Positions 11,801 to 18,267 of a stretch of 64,000 bases of DNA are shown here, in pieces. Within the stretch, counting starts at the first letter, position 1; each line of letters begins with the position of its first letter. Source of the DNA: Lewinellaceae bacterium. Lineage in GTDB: Bacteria > Bacteroidota > Bacteroidia > Chitinophagales > Saprospiraceae. Location: assembly GCA_020636255.1 (NCBI GenBank), contig JACJYE010000006.1:124001-188000 (forward strand), written 5' to 3'. The notes under the pieces are model-generated. The model made no database searches, was not told where the DNA came from, and saw only the letters and a program-made list of their open reading frames with translations. A program made the position numbers and the translations under genes.

Positions 11801-12036
11801 TCCTCAAACTCAAAATAGAACCAGCGGCCCCTGGTCTCGATGGTTTCCAGGCAGCCCGGGTCATTGTTGGGGTTGACAAAATCCCCCTCTCCGATACTAT
11901 TACCCGTAATGTGTACGGTTGTGTCGGAGCACAGCACAATAGCGCCAAGGCAATCGGCAGAAGCCTGGGCCTGTATCAGAAAAGGCGATAAGAGAAAGAA
12001 GAACCATAAGCGGCTTTTGAGTGTCCTGCACCACAT
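5827..12036 (-). CDS. Giant repeat surface protein with T9SS type B (gliding-associated) C-terminal domain
   Basis: The product is 2069 residues. Order: signal peptide (about 1-27, cut after QASA), an N-terminal domain of about 165 residues ending LNCNANPNC, and about 17 Ig-like units of 70-75 residues, each with a WSTG/WSNG strand, VTVTDANGC and a Cys near the next unit. Four longer PKD-like units follow (DAG...DC starts), then one SprB-type repeat (PPVCYGQSNGAI, GGTPPFLYSFNG). The C-terminal domain begins YIPNAFSPNGDGSND and ends KGDVNLIR. This C-terminus is the classic gliding motility-associated (CHU_C) sorting domain, so the protein should cross the outer membrane by T9SS and stay on the surface or be released. 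It is a paralogue of the next gene. Function is probably adhesion or gliding; the ligand is unknown. Confidence 0.92.
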   Translation of the reverse strand: MWCRTLKSRLWFFFLLSPFLIQAQASADCLGAIVLCSDTTVHITGNSIGEGDFVNPNNDPGCLETIETRGRWFYFEFEDNMPPNSTLEFVLTALEAFPPDYDFALYGPDVPCDSLGEPVRCSFAWFVAGPATGLASGYSDLSESFDSDGFLAPLQVQPGEGYYLFINDFWGESAGFDFDFGGSAADYLNCNANPNCSIMTANAGPDSTVCSGDVPYQLIGSTTHGTGFETYTWRGANGEESFLNDPNIAQPTITFPDNFSDTIVYILEVQNGDCVHSDTLQLVVLPTPVLAVAGPDSICSGAMATLDVGAGFDSYLWSTGDTLSSISVSSGGLYTVLVTGAGNACSIIDTLEVVELANPQLQLSGDTAYCAGQSAHLSSGQLYPAMLWSTGDTIQDIVASTPGNYSLTVTDANGCSASDTVFITELPLPQVSIQGNATICDGGATVLVAGQQYPSMQWSTGSSSASTLADTAGTYILTVTDANGCMASDTHEVAVAPVPEPQIQGDSLAILCDGSSLVLLINQAFAAYHWSTGDTVGGTLVTGPGLYSITVTDENGCTAADTVQVTEVPLPSPGLPDNVNICVDSSVVLAPTGAFESYSWSNTQVTPTITTSQPGWYYLSVTDSNGCVGVDSALVQQLLPPDPMLQADYSACPGASVAINAATGMSAYLWSTSETSASITIDSPGPYSLTVTDGNGCQAVAGFNLLNFAEPDVMITGQQAVCAGDTVMLDAGSGYTSYQWQDDSFGQQLAAGSDGVYSVTVTDANGCLSSDTFQLEALQPPVINIPAELSFCAGEMATIDAGQGYAGYVWTDASTGQSLQVGTPGTYGVTVTDDNGCENSQLIEVSEWPIPVPDIDGNLYFCPGTSTTLLLDTAGLAAYAWSTGGGMPEESFDSGGNFTISVTDTNGCAGEFQFVILELAPTMVSISGDTLFCEGNSGQLDAGLGYASYLWSTGDVGNSIMVDSSGLYTVEVANALGCLGQDTIVVAVQPPPSVSLPDTALLCEDGLLILDAGSGLAGYQWSTGDDTQSVEITDAGTYTLQAVDSLGCEAQASVEVVEIPVPSPDIEGDFSLCPGQESTLSVTGDYVAYAWSNGDTDSETLVVAAGFYTLTVTDAAGCQGTANILVNNAPGTSVTISGAQDFCEGNAITLDAGNHTSYLWSDSSTGSQLQASESGEYSVTVTNISGCTASDTVSVQAFPLPTPGLPETASFCEGSTVLLQAELGYDNYQWVGGTAGPSLSVSAPGWYYLEATDTNGCVGQDSTLVSLLMAPVPEIAGSLGLCPGDTASLAGTGGYASYLWSGGETLSSIEVWEPGIYSLTVTDASGCQGTADVEVSGLSQPVLLVSGGTAFCEGRSLVLDAGVHDTYKWSDGSSGQQLEVYTAGSYSVTVTNAAGCMAADTAAVVLFPAIEAGISGDSLFCDGSFTTLQATGGPGSYEWSTGATEPSIEVDQSGPYSLVVTDVNGCRDTAQLHVQAVSLPVAEAGQGLAIDCLVDIVVLGDEAAPADGFFYQWNGPGIDASNEHLQAPSVNMPGLYTLIVTDTAHNCISVPAQAIVDDLRYSPPVVAQVTDSLDCATSVAIINGQGSAEGPAYVYQWYEGTGNPIPGANGLAFGAVSPGVYTLAVLDTITGCQSQAQAVVTADHTIPAVDAGPGGVLNCIVEQLQLTGMADLQDGWGVEWNTPSGNILGGAMSLSALVDEPGWYFLSVTDPGNGCQATDSVFVEQDIVSPVADAGAAQQLDCTADEVQLDGAGSSQGANFRYEWVSENGITASGTLEPTVNQPGTYVLTVTNLYNGCSSSDSVQVDPINNYLVGLDTEILPPVCYGQSNGAIVISGVQGGTPPFLYSFNGAPFSALQSFPNLGAGQYELRVEDALGCSYELEVFLPEGNTVLLDLGEHQEIDLGEEAWLNAITNLAPEEIGHFSWSPGDVLPCDTCLANRAELFESTVFKATIVDTNGCSATDVLSVIVRKDRQVYIPNAFSPNGDGSNDEFVIFAGDDVVQIKHLIIHDRWGGLVFELKDFPPNDPYYGWNGAREGHLYNPAVFVYMAEIEFVDGEVVLYKGDVNLIR

Positions 12037-12491
12037 TTCGATAGTTTTTTCATTCCGGCAAAGCCGGCAACGGATGCCAGCAATTCTATTTTGCTATGCA
12101 TCATGGGATTATAATGGTTCAGGATTTTGAATACCGTTCATTGGGTTGGCCGTCTTCACAGACAAATAGATAAAACAAAGATAATTTTTTATTGAATAAA
12201 TAAAGTACAGCGGCCCAATGATATGCCGTTCATGCTTTATTTCCAGCAAGTAGCGGCTGAAAAAAATGCGGAACCGGCTTAGTATTTGTTCTTAGTGGAG
12301 CTGTTGGAACGCTTAGTGTAAAGGGAGAACCCAAATGAGCCACCCGGTAGAAAGGGCCCGTGATTTTCAGCCGGGTGCAGGGTAATGGTGTTGGTAATAA
12401 CTGCAATCTTTATATTTGTTTTACTCTTTATAGACGCCGCATATCACAAAAATGCTGCCCGGCAACGCCGCTTTTATTTTTCCGCCCGGCG
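12037..12491. other. 455-bp intergenic region, no gene seen
   Basis: This lies between the proline dehydrogenase stop and the giant gene start, both on the minus strand. It holds the candidate promoter at 12176-12183. A plus-strand octamer TATATTTG at 12411-12418 also fits the -7 consensus but leads into no plus-strand gene. Short open frames here lack codon bias and ribosome-binding context. Confidence 0.6.
12176..12183 (-). promoter_or_regulatory. Candidate Bacteroidota -7 box for the 2069-residue surface protein
   Basis: TATCTTTG on the minus strand matches TAnnTTTG, about 140 nt upstream of the ATG at 12036, in an AT-rich stretch. The identical octamer precedes the tandem paralogue. Confidence 0.4.
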
Positions 12492-13745
12492 TCAATCCAA
12501 CCCGCGCCTTTTCATTTCGTGCTGTACCAGCTGATACTCCCGGCTCATATCGCCGGTGACGGAGCTGTTTTCCTGCGCCCTTCGGATCAGGTAGGGCACA
12601 ACTTCCCTCACCGGCCCGTATGGTACATATTTCGCCACGTTAAAGCCTGCCCTGGACAAGTTGAAGGTAAGGTGGTCGCTCATACCGTATAGCTGGCAGA
12701 AGTTGAGGTGCGGGTGGTTGCGGGCGATGCCTTTCTGGTGTATCAGCTCTGCCTGGAGCAGGCAGCTGGTGGCGTTGTGCGATGCATTACAGGACGCGAC
12801 CCGCTCGTAGTTGTCGACACAAAAGCGGACGGCCGTGTTAAAGGCGTCGTCCGTTGCTTCCTTGTTTGGATGAATAGGCGATGGATAACTCAGCCTTTCG
12901 GCCCGTTCGCGTTCTTTTTCCATATAAGCGCCACGCACTAGTTTGGCCCCAAGCCGATAGCCGCCTTCCTGAGCCTGGTTGAAGGAATGGATCAGAAATT
13001 GCAGGCGGTCTTTCCTGTACATTTGGAAGGTGTTGTATACGACAACTTTTTCCCTGTTGTACCGCCGCATCATCACCGTAACGAGGTGGTCGATGGAGTC
13101 CTGTATCCAGCTCTCCTCTGCGTCGAAGAACACAGCTACGCCCGTACGTGCAGCCGTATGGCAGATCGCATCCATCCGTTTGAGGACGCTCTTGTATTCC
13201 ACGCGCGTTTCGGCCGTAAAGGGTTCGCCGCGCTGTACGGCCTCCAGCAGGGCGAAGCGCGCCAGCCCCGTTATCTTGGTGCTCACCACCGGGATATGCT
13301 GCGAACGGCTGGCGAACTCGATAGCACGGATCGTCTCGTTCATCGTGTGGTTGAAATCCTCTTCCTTTTCCTTGGCCTCGGCGCCGTAATCGAGGATGGT
13401 GAACGTTTGCTGGCGGGCCAGCCGCGCGATGTTCTTCTCACATTCCAGCAGCGTTGTGCCTCCGCAGAACTGTTCAAAAATGGTATTTTTTACGACGGAC
13501 TCCACAAACGGAAGGTGCAGGCGGATGGCGGCCACACCGACCTTCGAGCCGATACCCACCAGCCAGTGCATGTTCATCAGGCCGAACAGCCAGGCTGCTT
13601 TTTTCAGCTCCTTGTCCGATTTATCAGCAAAGGCGATCTCGGTGTTCGAAAAATCGACGACCGGTGCTTTGGTACCGTCCATAACAGCCTGAACGGCCTT
13701 CCTGATCTGCTCTGCATCTATAACTGGCTTGCCTGCCTTATTCAT
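12492..13745 (-). CDS. Proline dehydrogenase (FAD-dependent)
   Basis: The product is 417 residues and full length for the stand-alone PRODH family. It oxidises proline to 1-pyrroline-5-carboxylate, passing electrons through FAD to the quinone pool at the inner membrane. Visible family motifs are GAKLVRGAYMEKE at 266-278, FCQLYGMSDHLTFN near 349-362, and PYGPVREVVPYLIRRAQEN at 375-393, which contains the Arg pair that holds the substrate carboxylate. It resembles the mitochondrial-type enzyme more than bifunctional PutA, as no aldehyde dehydrogenase domain is attached. Its P5C dehydrogenase partner is not in the window. The 107-bp gap to aroE may hold its own promoter. Confidence 0.93.
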   Translation of the reverse strand: MNKAGKPVIDAEQIRKAVQAVMDGTKAPVVDFSNTEIAFADKSDKELKKAAWLFGLMNMHWLVGIGSKVGVAAIRLHLPFVESVVKNTIFEQFCGGTTLLECEKNIARLARQQTFTILDYGAEAKEKEEDFNHTMNETIRAIEFASRSQHIPVVSTKITGLARFALLEAVQRGEPFTAETRVEYKSVLKRMDAICHTAARTGVAVFFDAEESWIQDSIDHLVTVMMRRYNREKVVVYNTFQMYRKDRLQFLIHSFNQAQEGGYRLGAKLVRGAYMEKERERAERLSYPSPIHPNKEATDDAFNTAVRFCVDNYERVASCNASHNATSCLLQAELIHQKGIARNHPHLNFCQLYGMSDHLTFNLSRAGFNVAKYVPYGPVREVVPYLIRRAQENSSVTGDMSREYQLVQHEMKRRGLD

Positions 13746-13852
13746 TTTTTACACGTTTTATTTGATGGCCCTCCACAATTTAGGCCCCGGGCCCGGTTTG
13801 TGGTGAATATCTTCATAATTATTTTTTCGGGCGGCGTCCCGGCGGCATTTTA

Positions 13853-14626
13853 TCAGGCCGTCCAGATCTCCCAGGCTTTCTCCGCCTGCAGCTGCAACAT
13901 GGCCAGGCCATTGCAGGCCAAAGCACCCCGGCTTATCCCCCGGGCCATAAAGGCCGTACGTTCAGGGTTGTACACCAGGTCGTACAGCAAGTGCTCCGGC
14001 ACCAGGTATTCATAAGGGATGCCGGGCAGGCTGTCTTCGTTTGGCCACATGCCCAGGGGCGTGGTATTGATAAGCAATCGGTGCGAGGCCATAACACCTG
14101 CATCCAGATCGCCATAAGACAAGATCCCATCACCCTGCTGCCGGGATACCAGCGCAAAGCCGATGCCAAGTTTTTCCAGGACGAACACCACGGCCTTCGA
14201 TGCACCTCCCGTACCCAGCACCAATGCCTTCAACCCATCAGCTGTATGCCCTGCCGCCGCCAGGAACTCCAGCAGCGACCGTTCGAAGCCATACACGTCG
14301 GTATTATACCCCGTAAGGCGGCCTTCCGCTATCCGGATGGTGTTAACAGCTCCTACCCTTCTAGCCTCCTCGTCGATCGCATCCAGGAAGGCCATCACCT
14401 TTTGTTTATGTGGAATGGTGACGTTCAGGCCCCGGAGGTTGGGATACCGGGCCACCAGGCCTGGCAGCGCCCCGGCATGCTCCATTGGGAACAGCTCATA
14501 CTGATGGCCTGCGATCCCTTCCCGGCGGAATTTTTCCGTAAAATACCGCTTTGAAAAGGAATGGGACAGTGGATAGCCGATCAGGCCATATAATTGGGGG
14601 ATGTCGCGAAGTGCATCCATTGCCAT
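13853..14626 (-). CDS. aroE: Shikimate 5-dehydrogenase
   Basis: The product is 257 residues. It reduces 3-dehydroshikimate to shikimate with NADPH in the aromatic amino acid pathway. Shikimate-binding SHS is at residues 21-23, the catalytic Lys is in NVTIPHK (Lys74), GAVNTI lies near 93, the catalytic Asp is in GYNTDVYGF, and the nucleotide loop is LGTGGASKA near 137. The C-terminal NGLAMLQLQAEKAWEIW is the typical ending, and the length is normal for Bacteroidota. The ATG at 14626 is followed two codons later by another in-frame ATG. The stop of the upstream DUF368 gene is only 9 bp away, so the two are probably co-transcribed. Confidence 0.95.
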   Translation of the reverse strand: MAMDALRDIPQLYGLIGYPLSHSFSKRYFTEKFRREGIAGHQYELFPMEHAGALPGLVARYPNLRGLNVTIPHKQKVMAFLDAIDEEARRVGAVNTIRIAEGRLTGYNTDVYGFERSLLEFLAAAGHTADGLKALVLGTGGASKAVVFVLEKLGIGFALVSRQQGDGILSYGDLDAGVMASHRLLINTTPLGMWPNEDSLPGIPYEYLVPEHLLYDLVYNPERTAFMARGISRGALACNGLAMLQLQAEKAWEIWTA

Positions 14627-14635
14627 TCCATTTTG

Positions 14636-15607
14636 TTACTTCTTGCCCAGCCGTTCGATCACAAAAACGATGGCAAAACCGGCGGCCATGGCCAACAGGG
14701 CGCCAAAGAGATAGTTGTTGCCTACTTCCAAAGCATAACGCCCCGGCAGCAGGTTAGCCTCTTTGATCACTTTATCAATTATGGCGCCAGGCTGGATGTT
14801 TACCAGCTCACCGCTTTCCGCCAGGCCAAGTACGGGTTTGCGCCAGGGCCAGATCTTGTTCAGAGACCCCAGCATGAACCCCGTAAGGGCGGCCAGTGTG
14901 GGGTTATGATAATGCTTAAAAGCCCAGGATAATACGCGGGAGAAGCTCGCCAGCCCGATCAGGCAACCAACGGCGAAGGCCCCCATCACTAGCAGGCTCT
15001 CCGGCGCCAGCGTCTGGATGGCGTTCTTCACTGTAGGGATGATGTAGGTGTACATGCCCATCAGCAACAGCATAAAGCTGCCCGAAATACCGGGAAGGAT
15101 CATTGCGGAAATGGCGATCATGCCCGACACCAGGACGAACCAGAGCGCCGTGTTGCCTTCCGCCGGGCTGGCCACGGTGATATAGTACGCCAGCACTGTA
15201 CCTAAAACCAGTGTTATAGCCTCGGTTATATGCCAGCGGCCTACCTGGCGCGCCACAAAAATGGCGGATGCTATGATAAGCCCGAAAAAGAAAGACCACA
15301 ACAGGACAGGATAATGCTCCATGAGGTGCACCACGGCGAACACGCCGAAACCCAGGCCCAGGGCCATGCCGGATAAAAGGAACAGCAGAAAGTTGCCGTT
15401 GCCTTTCTCCCAGGCGGCAGCCAGCCCTTGCCGCCGGAGAGTAACCCAGGTTTCCGGGCCAAGCACGTTCTTTATCGTTTCAAGCAGCTCTTCGTAAATG
15501 CCCGTAATGAATGCGATCGTGCCTCCCGAAACGCCGGGAATGACTTCGGCAATACCCATTGCCATGCCCTTGAGGGCGAGGGTTAGTTTTCCAGTCCATT
15601 TTTCCAT
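14636..15607 (-). CDS. DUF368 membrane protein (PopT-type undecaprenyl-phosphate translocase)
   Basis: The product is 323 residues and strongly hydrophobic, with about nine membrane segments. Two related re-entrant-like motifs are seen: GIAEVIPGVSGGTIAF near residues 18-33 and ISAMILPGISGSFMLL in the middle. This inverted duplication typifies DUF368. Members of this family have been shown to recycle undecaprenyl phosphate across the cytoplasmic membrane for wall and surface polysaccharide synthesis. The assignment to that activity here is by family. It is the first gene of a short run ending in aroE. A candidate promoter box lies only 5 bp upstream of the ATG. Confidence 0.88.
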   Translation of the reverse strand: MEKWTGKLTLALKGMAMGIAEVIPGVSGGTIAFITGIYEELLETIKNVLGPETWVTLRRQGLAAAWEKGNGNFLLFLLSGMALGLGFGVFAVVHLMEHYPVLLWSFFFGLIIASAIFVARQVGRWHITEAITLVLGTVLAYYITVASPAEGNTALWFVLVSGMIAISAMILPGISGSFMLLLMGMYTYIIPTVKNAIQTLAPESLLVMGAFAVGCLIGLASFSRVLSWAFKHYHNPTLAALTGFMLGSLNKIWPWRKPVLGLAESGELVNIQPGAIIDKVIKEANLLPGRYALEVGNNYLFGALLAMAAGFAIVFVIERLGKK

Positions 15608-15611
15608 GGCG

Positions 15612-15619
15612 CAAAGCTA
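15612..15619 (-). promoter_or_regulatory. Candidate -7 box just upstream of the DUF368 start
   Basis: TAGCTTTG on the minus strand fits TAnnTTTG and ends 5 nt before the ATG at 15607. Transcription would start at or next to the ATG, giving a leaderless message. Confidence 0.4.
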
Positions 15620-15630
15620 AGAAATTGTAC

Positions 15631-15650
15631 AGGCCAAAAAGGTTTGGCCT
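15631..15650. repeat. Inverted repeat at the -33 region of the DUF368 gene
   Basis: AGGCCAAA and TTTGGCCT form perfect 8-bp arms with a 4-bp spacer. The position overlaps where a -33 element would lie for the box at 15612-15619, so an operator is plausible. It could instead be a terminator-like structure on the plus strand, since a short T-run follows. Confidence 0.4.
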
Positions 15651-15735
15651 GCGGGATTTTTTAATGGCAAAACGCATAGGCCCTCCACCTCGGAGCCTTG
15701 TCGTTACTTTGCAAATAAGGGGGATAAAGGGGGGG

Positions 15736-18156
15736 CTACTCTTTCACACAGCGGCATGAAAAGGCCTTTGCACGGTTGTCCGTGACCCGTGACAGGGCGC
15801 CTTCATTCGCGTTGAAAACGTACACCAGTATTTCACCTGAGCTGTTATCGCGAATACTGGACCAATAATAACCGGACTGGCCCAGCTCCGAGAACTTGCT
15901 GTTGCTGAGCAGCCCGCCCAGCGAAGCGTGGAAGCCGGAATCACCGACATCCATCAGCTTCTGGAAAGCGGCCTTGCCGGCATCGGCGCTGCGGTTCCTG
16001 GAATAGGAAAACGCTTTGCCGTATAAAGCAGCCAGTGCCCACCAGTCGTCGTCGGTAGGCAGCCGCCAGCCCTCGGGGCAGGCCTGCAGGGCCTCGTCCC
16101 AGGTGTATAGCCGGCCGTACTGCCTGCAAAGGGTGTCCTGGCGGTTGTAACACAGGCCCTGGGCCTGGAAACCAAGGTTCTGGGCCATCCACAGCTGGCC
16201 GCCAAAGGTGGCGGTGCGGTAGTAAAGAGAGTCGCGGGTGTCCAGGAAAAAGCGTTGAAGCGCTTCTTTGGCCTGTCCTTCGTACTTGCCGCCGGGATAT
16301 TCTGCCAGGTATTTGTTGTACAGCTCGGCACGGTCCGTTTTCAGGGCCTGTTCCCAGGAAGCCTGCTCGCTTTCCTGCTTGATACGGATGTACTTTTGGA
16401 CGTCGGCTGCAAATTTGCCTGCGGGGTAGGCCGCCAGGTAGGCCTCATAGGCCGGTATGGTGTTCTGGCCAAGCGCAGTTTCGTAAGCGGCCATCTCCGC
16501 TTTCACTTCTTCGGAATCGGAATCCACAGGCGAACCCGACCGGTCGATGCTAAAGGCCTTGCCATTGCGTTCGACCTGTGCCATGCCCTTGTCATCGAAA
16601 GGAGCAGCTTTGTCGTACTGAATGGGGATCACCGGGCTATTCTGCTTGTTGATCCAGCCGTATTTGCTATCGCGTTTCACCAGCGCCATTTCCTTAACGA
16701 AGGGCCTGATCTCGTCGTATTGCGGCAGGATGAGCGCTTTGGTGACGGGATTATAGTACCCCCATTTTTCGCCTTTGCGCACGCCCCAGTAGTCGCCATA
16801 CGACTCCGATTTTAGCACCTGGTCATAGATGAGCCTGTCTTTAGAGCGGCCGTTCAGCAGCCACGCCATAACGGCGATCACCAGCGCCAGGGCGAACAGG
16901 GCGCCGCCGATGAGGTACCCGCGCGGAATGCGGACGATATCAGCCACTTCGTCTTCCTTGGCCTTGACAGCCGCTGGTTCCGCAGCCGAAGCTCCCTGCT
17001 GCAATGCGCTGATCCGGCTGCTGGCAGCCTGAACGTATTTACCCTGCGGGTATTTTTCCAGGTAGTTCTGATAACCCCAAACCTCGTTCACCTGCTGCGC
17101 TTCTCCCCATTCGTGATCTTCCTGGATGGTCTTCATACGAGACCGGGCCTCTATGTCGTGCCGGCCTTTGGGGAACTGCTCCAGATAGGCTTCGTAAGCG
17201 GCCATGCTGCCCTTCTCTGCACTGATCACCCAGGCTTCGTCGTCTTTCAGTTCCAGCAGCGCCTCCTGTGCCTGGCGTACGTTCTTACCCTCCGGATAAA
17301 GGGCGAGATAATTTTCATAGGCGCCGATGGAATGCTCTGTTTCTGCCGCCGCCCAGTCGCGGGCGTCATCGTATTTCAGGCGGAAGATAAACTGCCCTCC
17401 CTGGTGGCCGACGTCAAACATGGGGTTGCCTTCCGGCAACTGGCGGTAGTGGGCGCGGGTCTGCATGACCACGTTATCGATCAGGCGGCCGACGTTCAGC
17501 TCCGATACCTGGCCCTGGCGAAGCTGGCTGAGGATGCTATTGGCAAAGGGGCTGTTCTCACCGGGTTTGCCGTCGTATACCTCTTCGTCGTGGCGGCCGG
17601 AGCACAATGCCCAGCGCGAAGGGCGGCTGTCCAGCTCATCGGCAGCTTCATTGGTGGAGCGCATCTTGCCTTCCACGAACAGGGAGCCGGAGAAACAGGC
17701 GTCTGAAATGAGGAAGGTATGGAAGGCAGGAATGTCTTCCATATATCCTTTTATTGTAGAATTGGGAATAAAATCAGCGGTAGAGCCCGGCTGGGCGTCG
17801 AAAGGGATCCAGAAGCCCTTTTGGGTCTGAGGGTTGAGGTGCCCGTGGCCCGAGTAGTAGATGAGCAGGTCGTTTTCAGCAGACAGCGCGCTTATCAGCT
17901 CGTCCAGCTTGTTGACGATGCCGGCCCTGGAAGCCTCTTCATCGAGCAAAAGTACGATATGCGCTGTGTCGAACTGATATTGGTGTTCCAGGACGGAAGC
18001 GATCTCTCTGACGTCGCGTACAGCATTTTCAAGTTTGGGGAAGTTCGGGTATTTGTCGATCCCGATGCCGAGGAACCAGGCGGTGCGGGCTTTCCTGATA
18101 TGAGCGGCCACTTCATGGACATCAATGCCTTTCTTCTTTCCGGTATCTTTCGCCAT
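15736..18156 (-). CDS. Membrane-anchored caspase-like peptidase with WG repeats and FISUMP domain
   Basis: The product is 806 residues from the ATG at 18156 (a GTG lies 7 codons upstream). An N-terminal caspase (C14) domain spans about 20-260, with the catalytic His in YYSGHGH (His104) and Cys in SDACFSG (Cys154). Next come TPR/Sel1-like segments of the type AYENYLALYPEGK and YQNYLEKYPQGKY, then one membrane helix near 418-440 (GYLIGGALFALALVIAVMAWL). After it are two or three WG repeats (WGYYNP, YGWINK), more AYEAYLAAYPAGK segments, and a C-terminal FISUMP domain (QLWMAQNLGF, CPEGWRLPTDDDW, YYWSS). The peptidase should be cytoplasmic and the WG/FISUMP part extracytoplasmic. A cell-death or signalling role is inferred; substrates are unknown. 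Confidence 0.88.
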   Translation of the reverse strand: MAKDTGKKKGIDVHEVAAHIRKARTAWFLGIGIDKYPNFPKLENAVRDVREIASVLEHQYQFDTAHIVLLLDEEASRAGIVNKLDELISALSAENDLLIYYSGHGHLNPQTQKGFWIPFDAQPGSTADFIPNSTIKGYMEDIPAFHTFLISDACFSGSLFVEGKMRSTNEAADELDSRPSRWALCSGRHDEEVYDGKPGENSPFANSILSQLRQGQVSELNVGRLIDNVVMQTRAHYRQLPEGNPMFDVGHQGGQFIFRLKYDDARDWAAAETEHSIGAYENYLALYPEGKNVRQAQEALLELKDDEAWVISAEKGSMAAYEAYLEQFPKGRHDIEARSRMKTIQEDHEWGEAQQVNEVWGYQNYLEKYPQGKYVQAASSRISALQQGASAAEPAAVKAKEDEVADIVRIPRGYLIGGALFALALVIAVMAWLLNGRSKDRLIYDQVLKSESYGDYWGVRKGEKWGYYNPVTKALILPQYDEIRPFVKEMALVKRDSKYGWINKQNSPVIPIQYDKAAPFDDKGMAQVERNGKAFSIDRSGSPVDSDSEEVKAEMAAYETALGQNTIPAYEAYLAAYPAGKFAADVQKYIRIKQESEQASWEQALKTDRAELYNKYLAEYPGGKYEGQAKEALQRFFLDTRDSLYYRTATFGGQLWMAQNLGFQAQGLCYNRQDTLCRQYGRLYTWDEALQACPEGWRLPTDDDWWALAALYGKAFSYSRNRSADAGKAAFQKLMDVGDSGFHASLGGLLSNSKFSELGQSGYYWSSIRDNSSGEILVYVFNANEGALSRVTDNRAKAFSCRCVKE

Positions 18157-18267
18157 GGCCTGTTTTTTAAAGAGCACATTGGGGGAGGCGCTCCCTGGGA
18201 AAACGGTGTTATTCTATCCAAAAGTACGAAAAATGCGGCAATGATACACGAACAGGAAAAAACCATA

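Noticed and set aside
1..12000. Many plus-strand open frames of 60-260 codons opposite the giant genes
   Set aside because: They mirror the repeated codon pattern of the minus-strand genes, lack ribosome sites and family motifs, and follow the repeat period.
12411..12418. Plus-strand TATATTTG promoter-like octamer
   Set aside because: It matches the consensus but points into the 3' end of a minus-strand gene with no plus-strand gene beyond. An antisense RNA is possible but unsupported.
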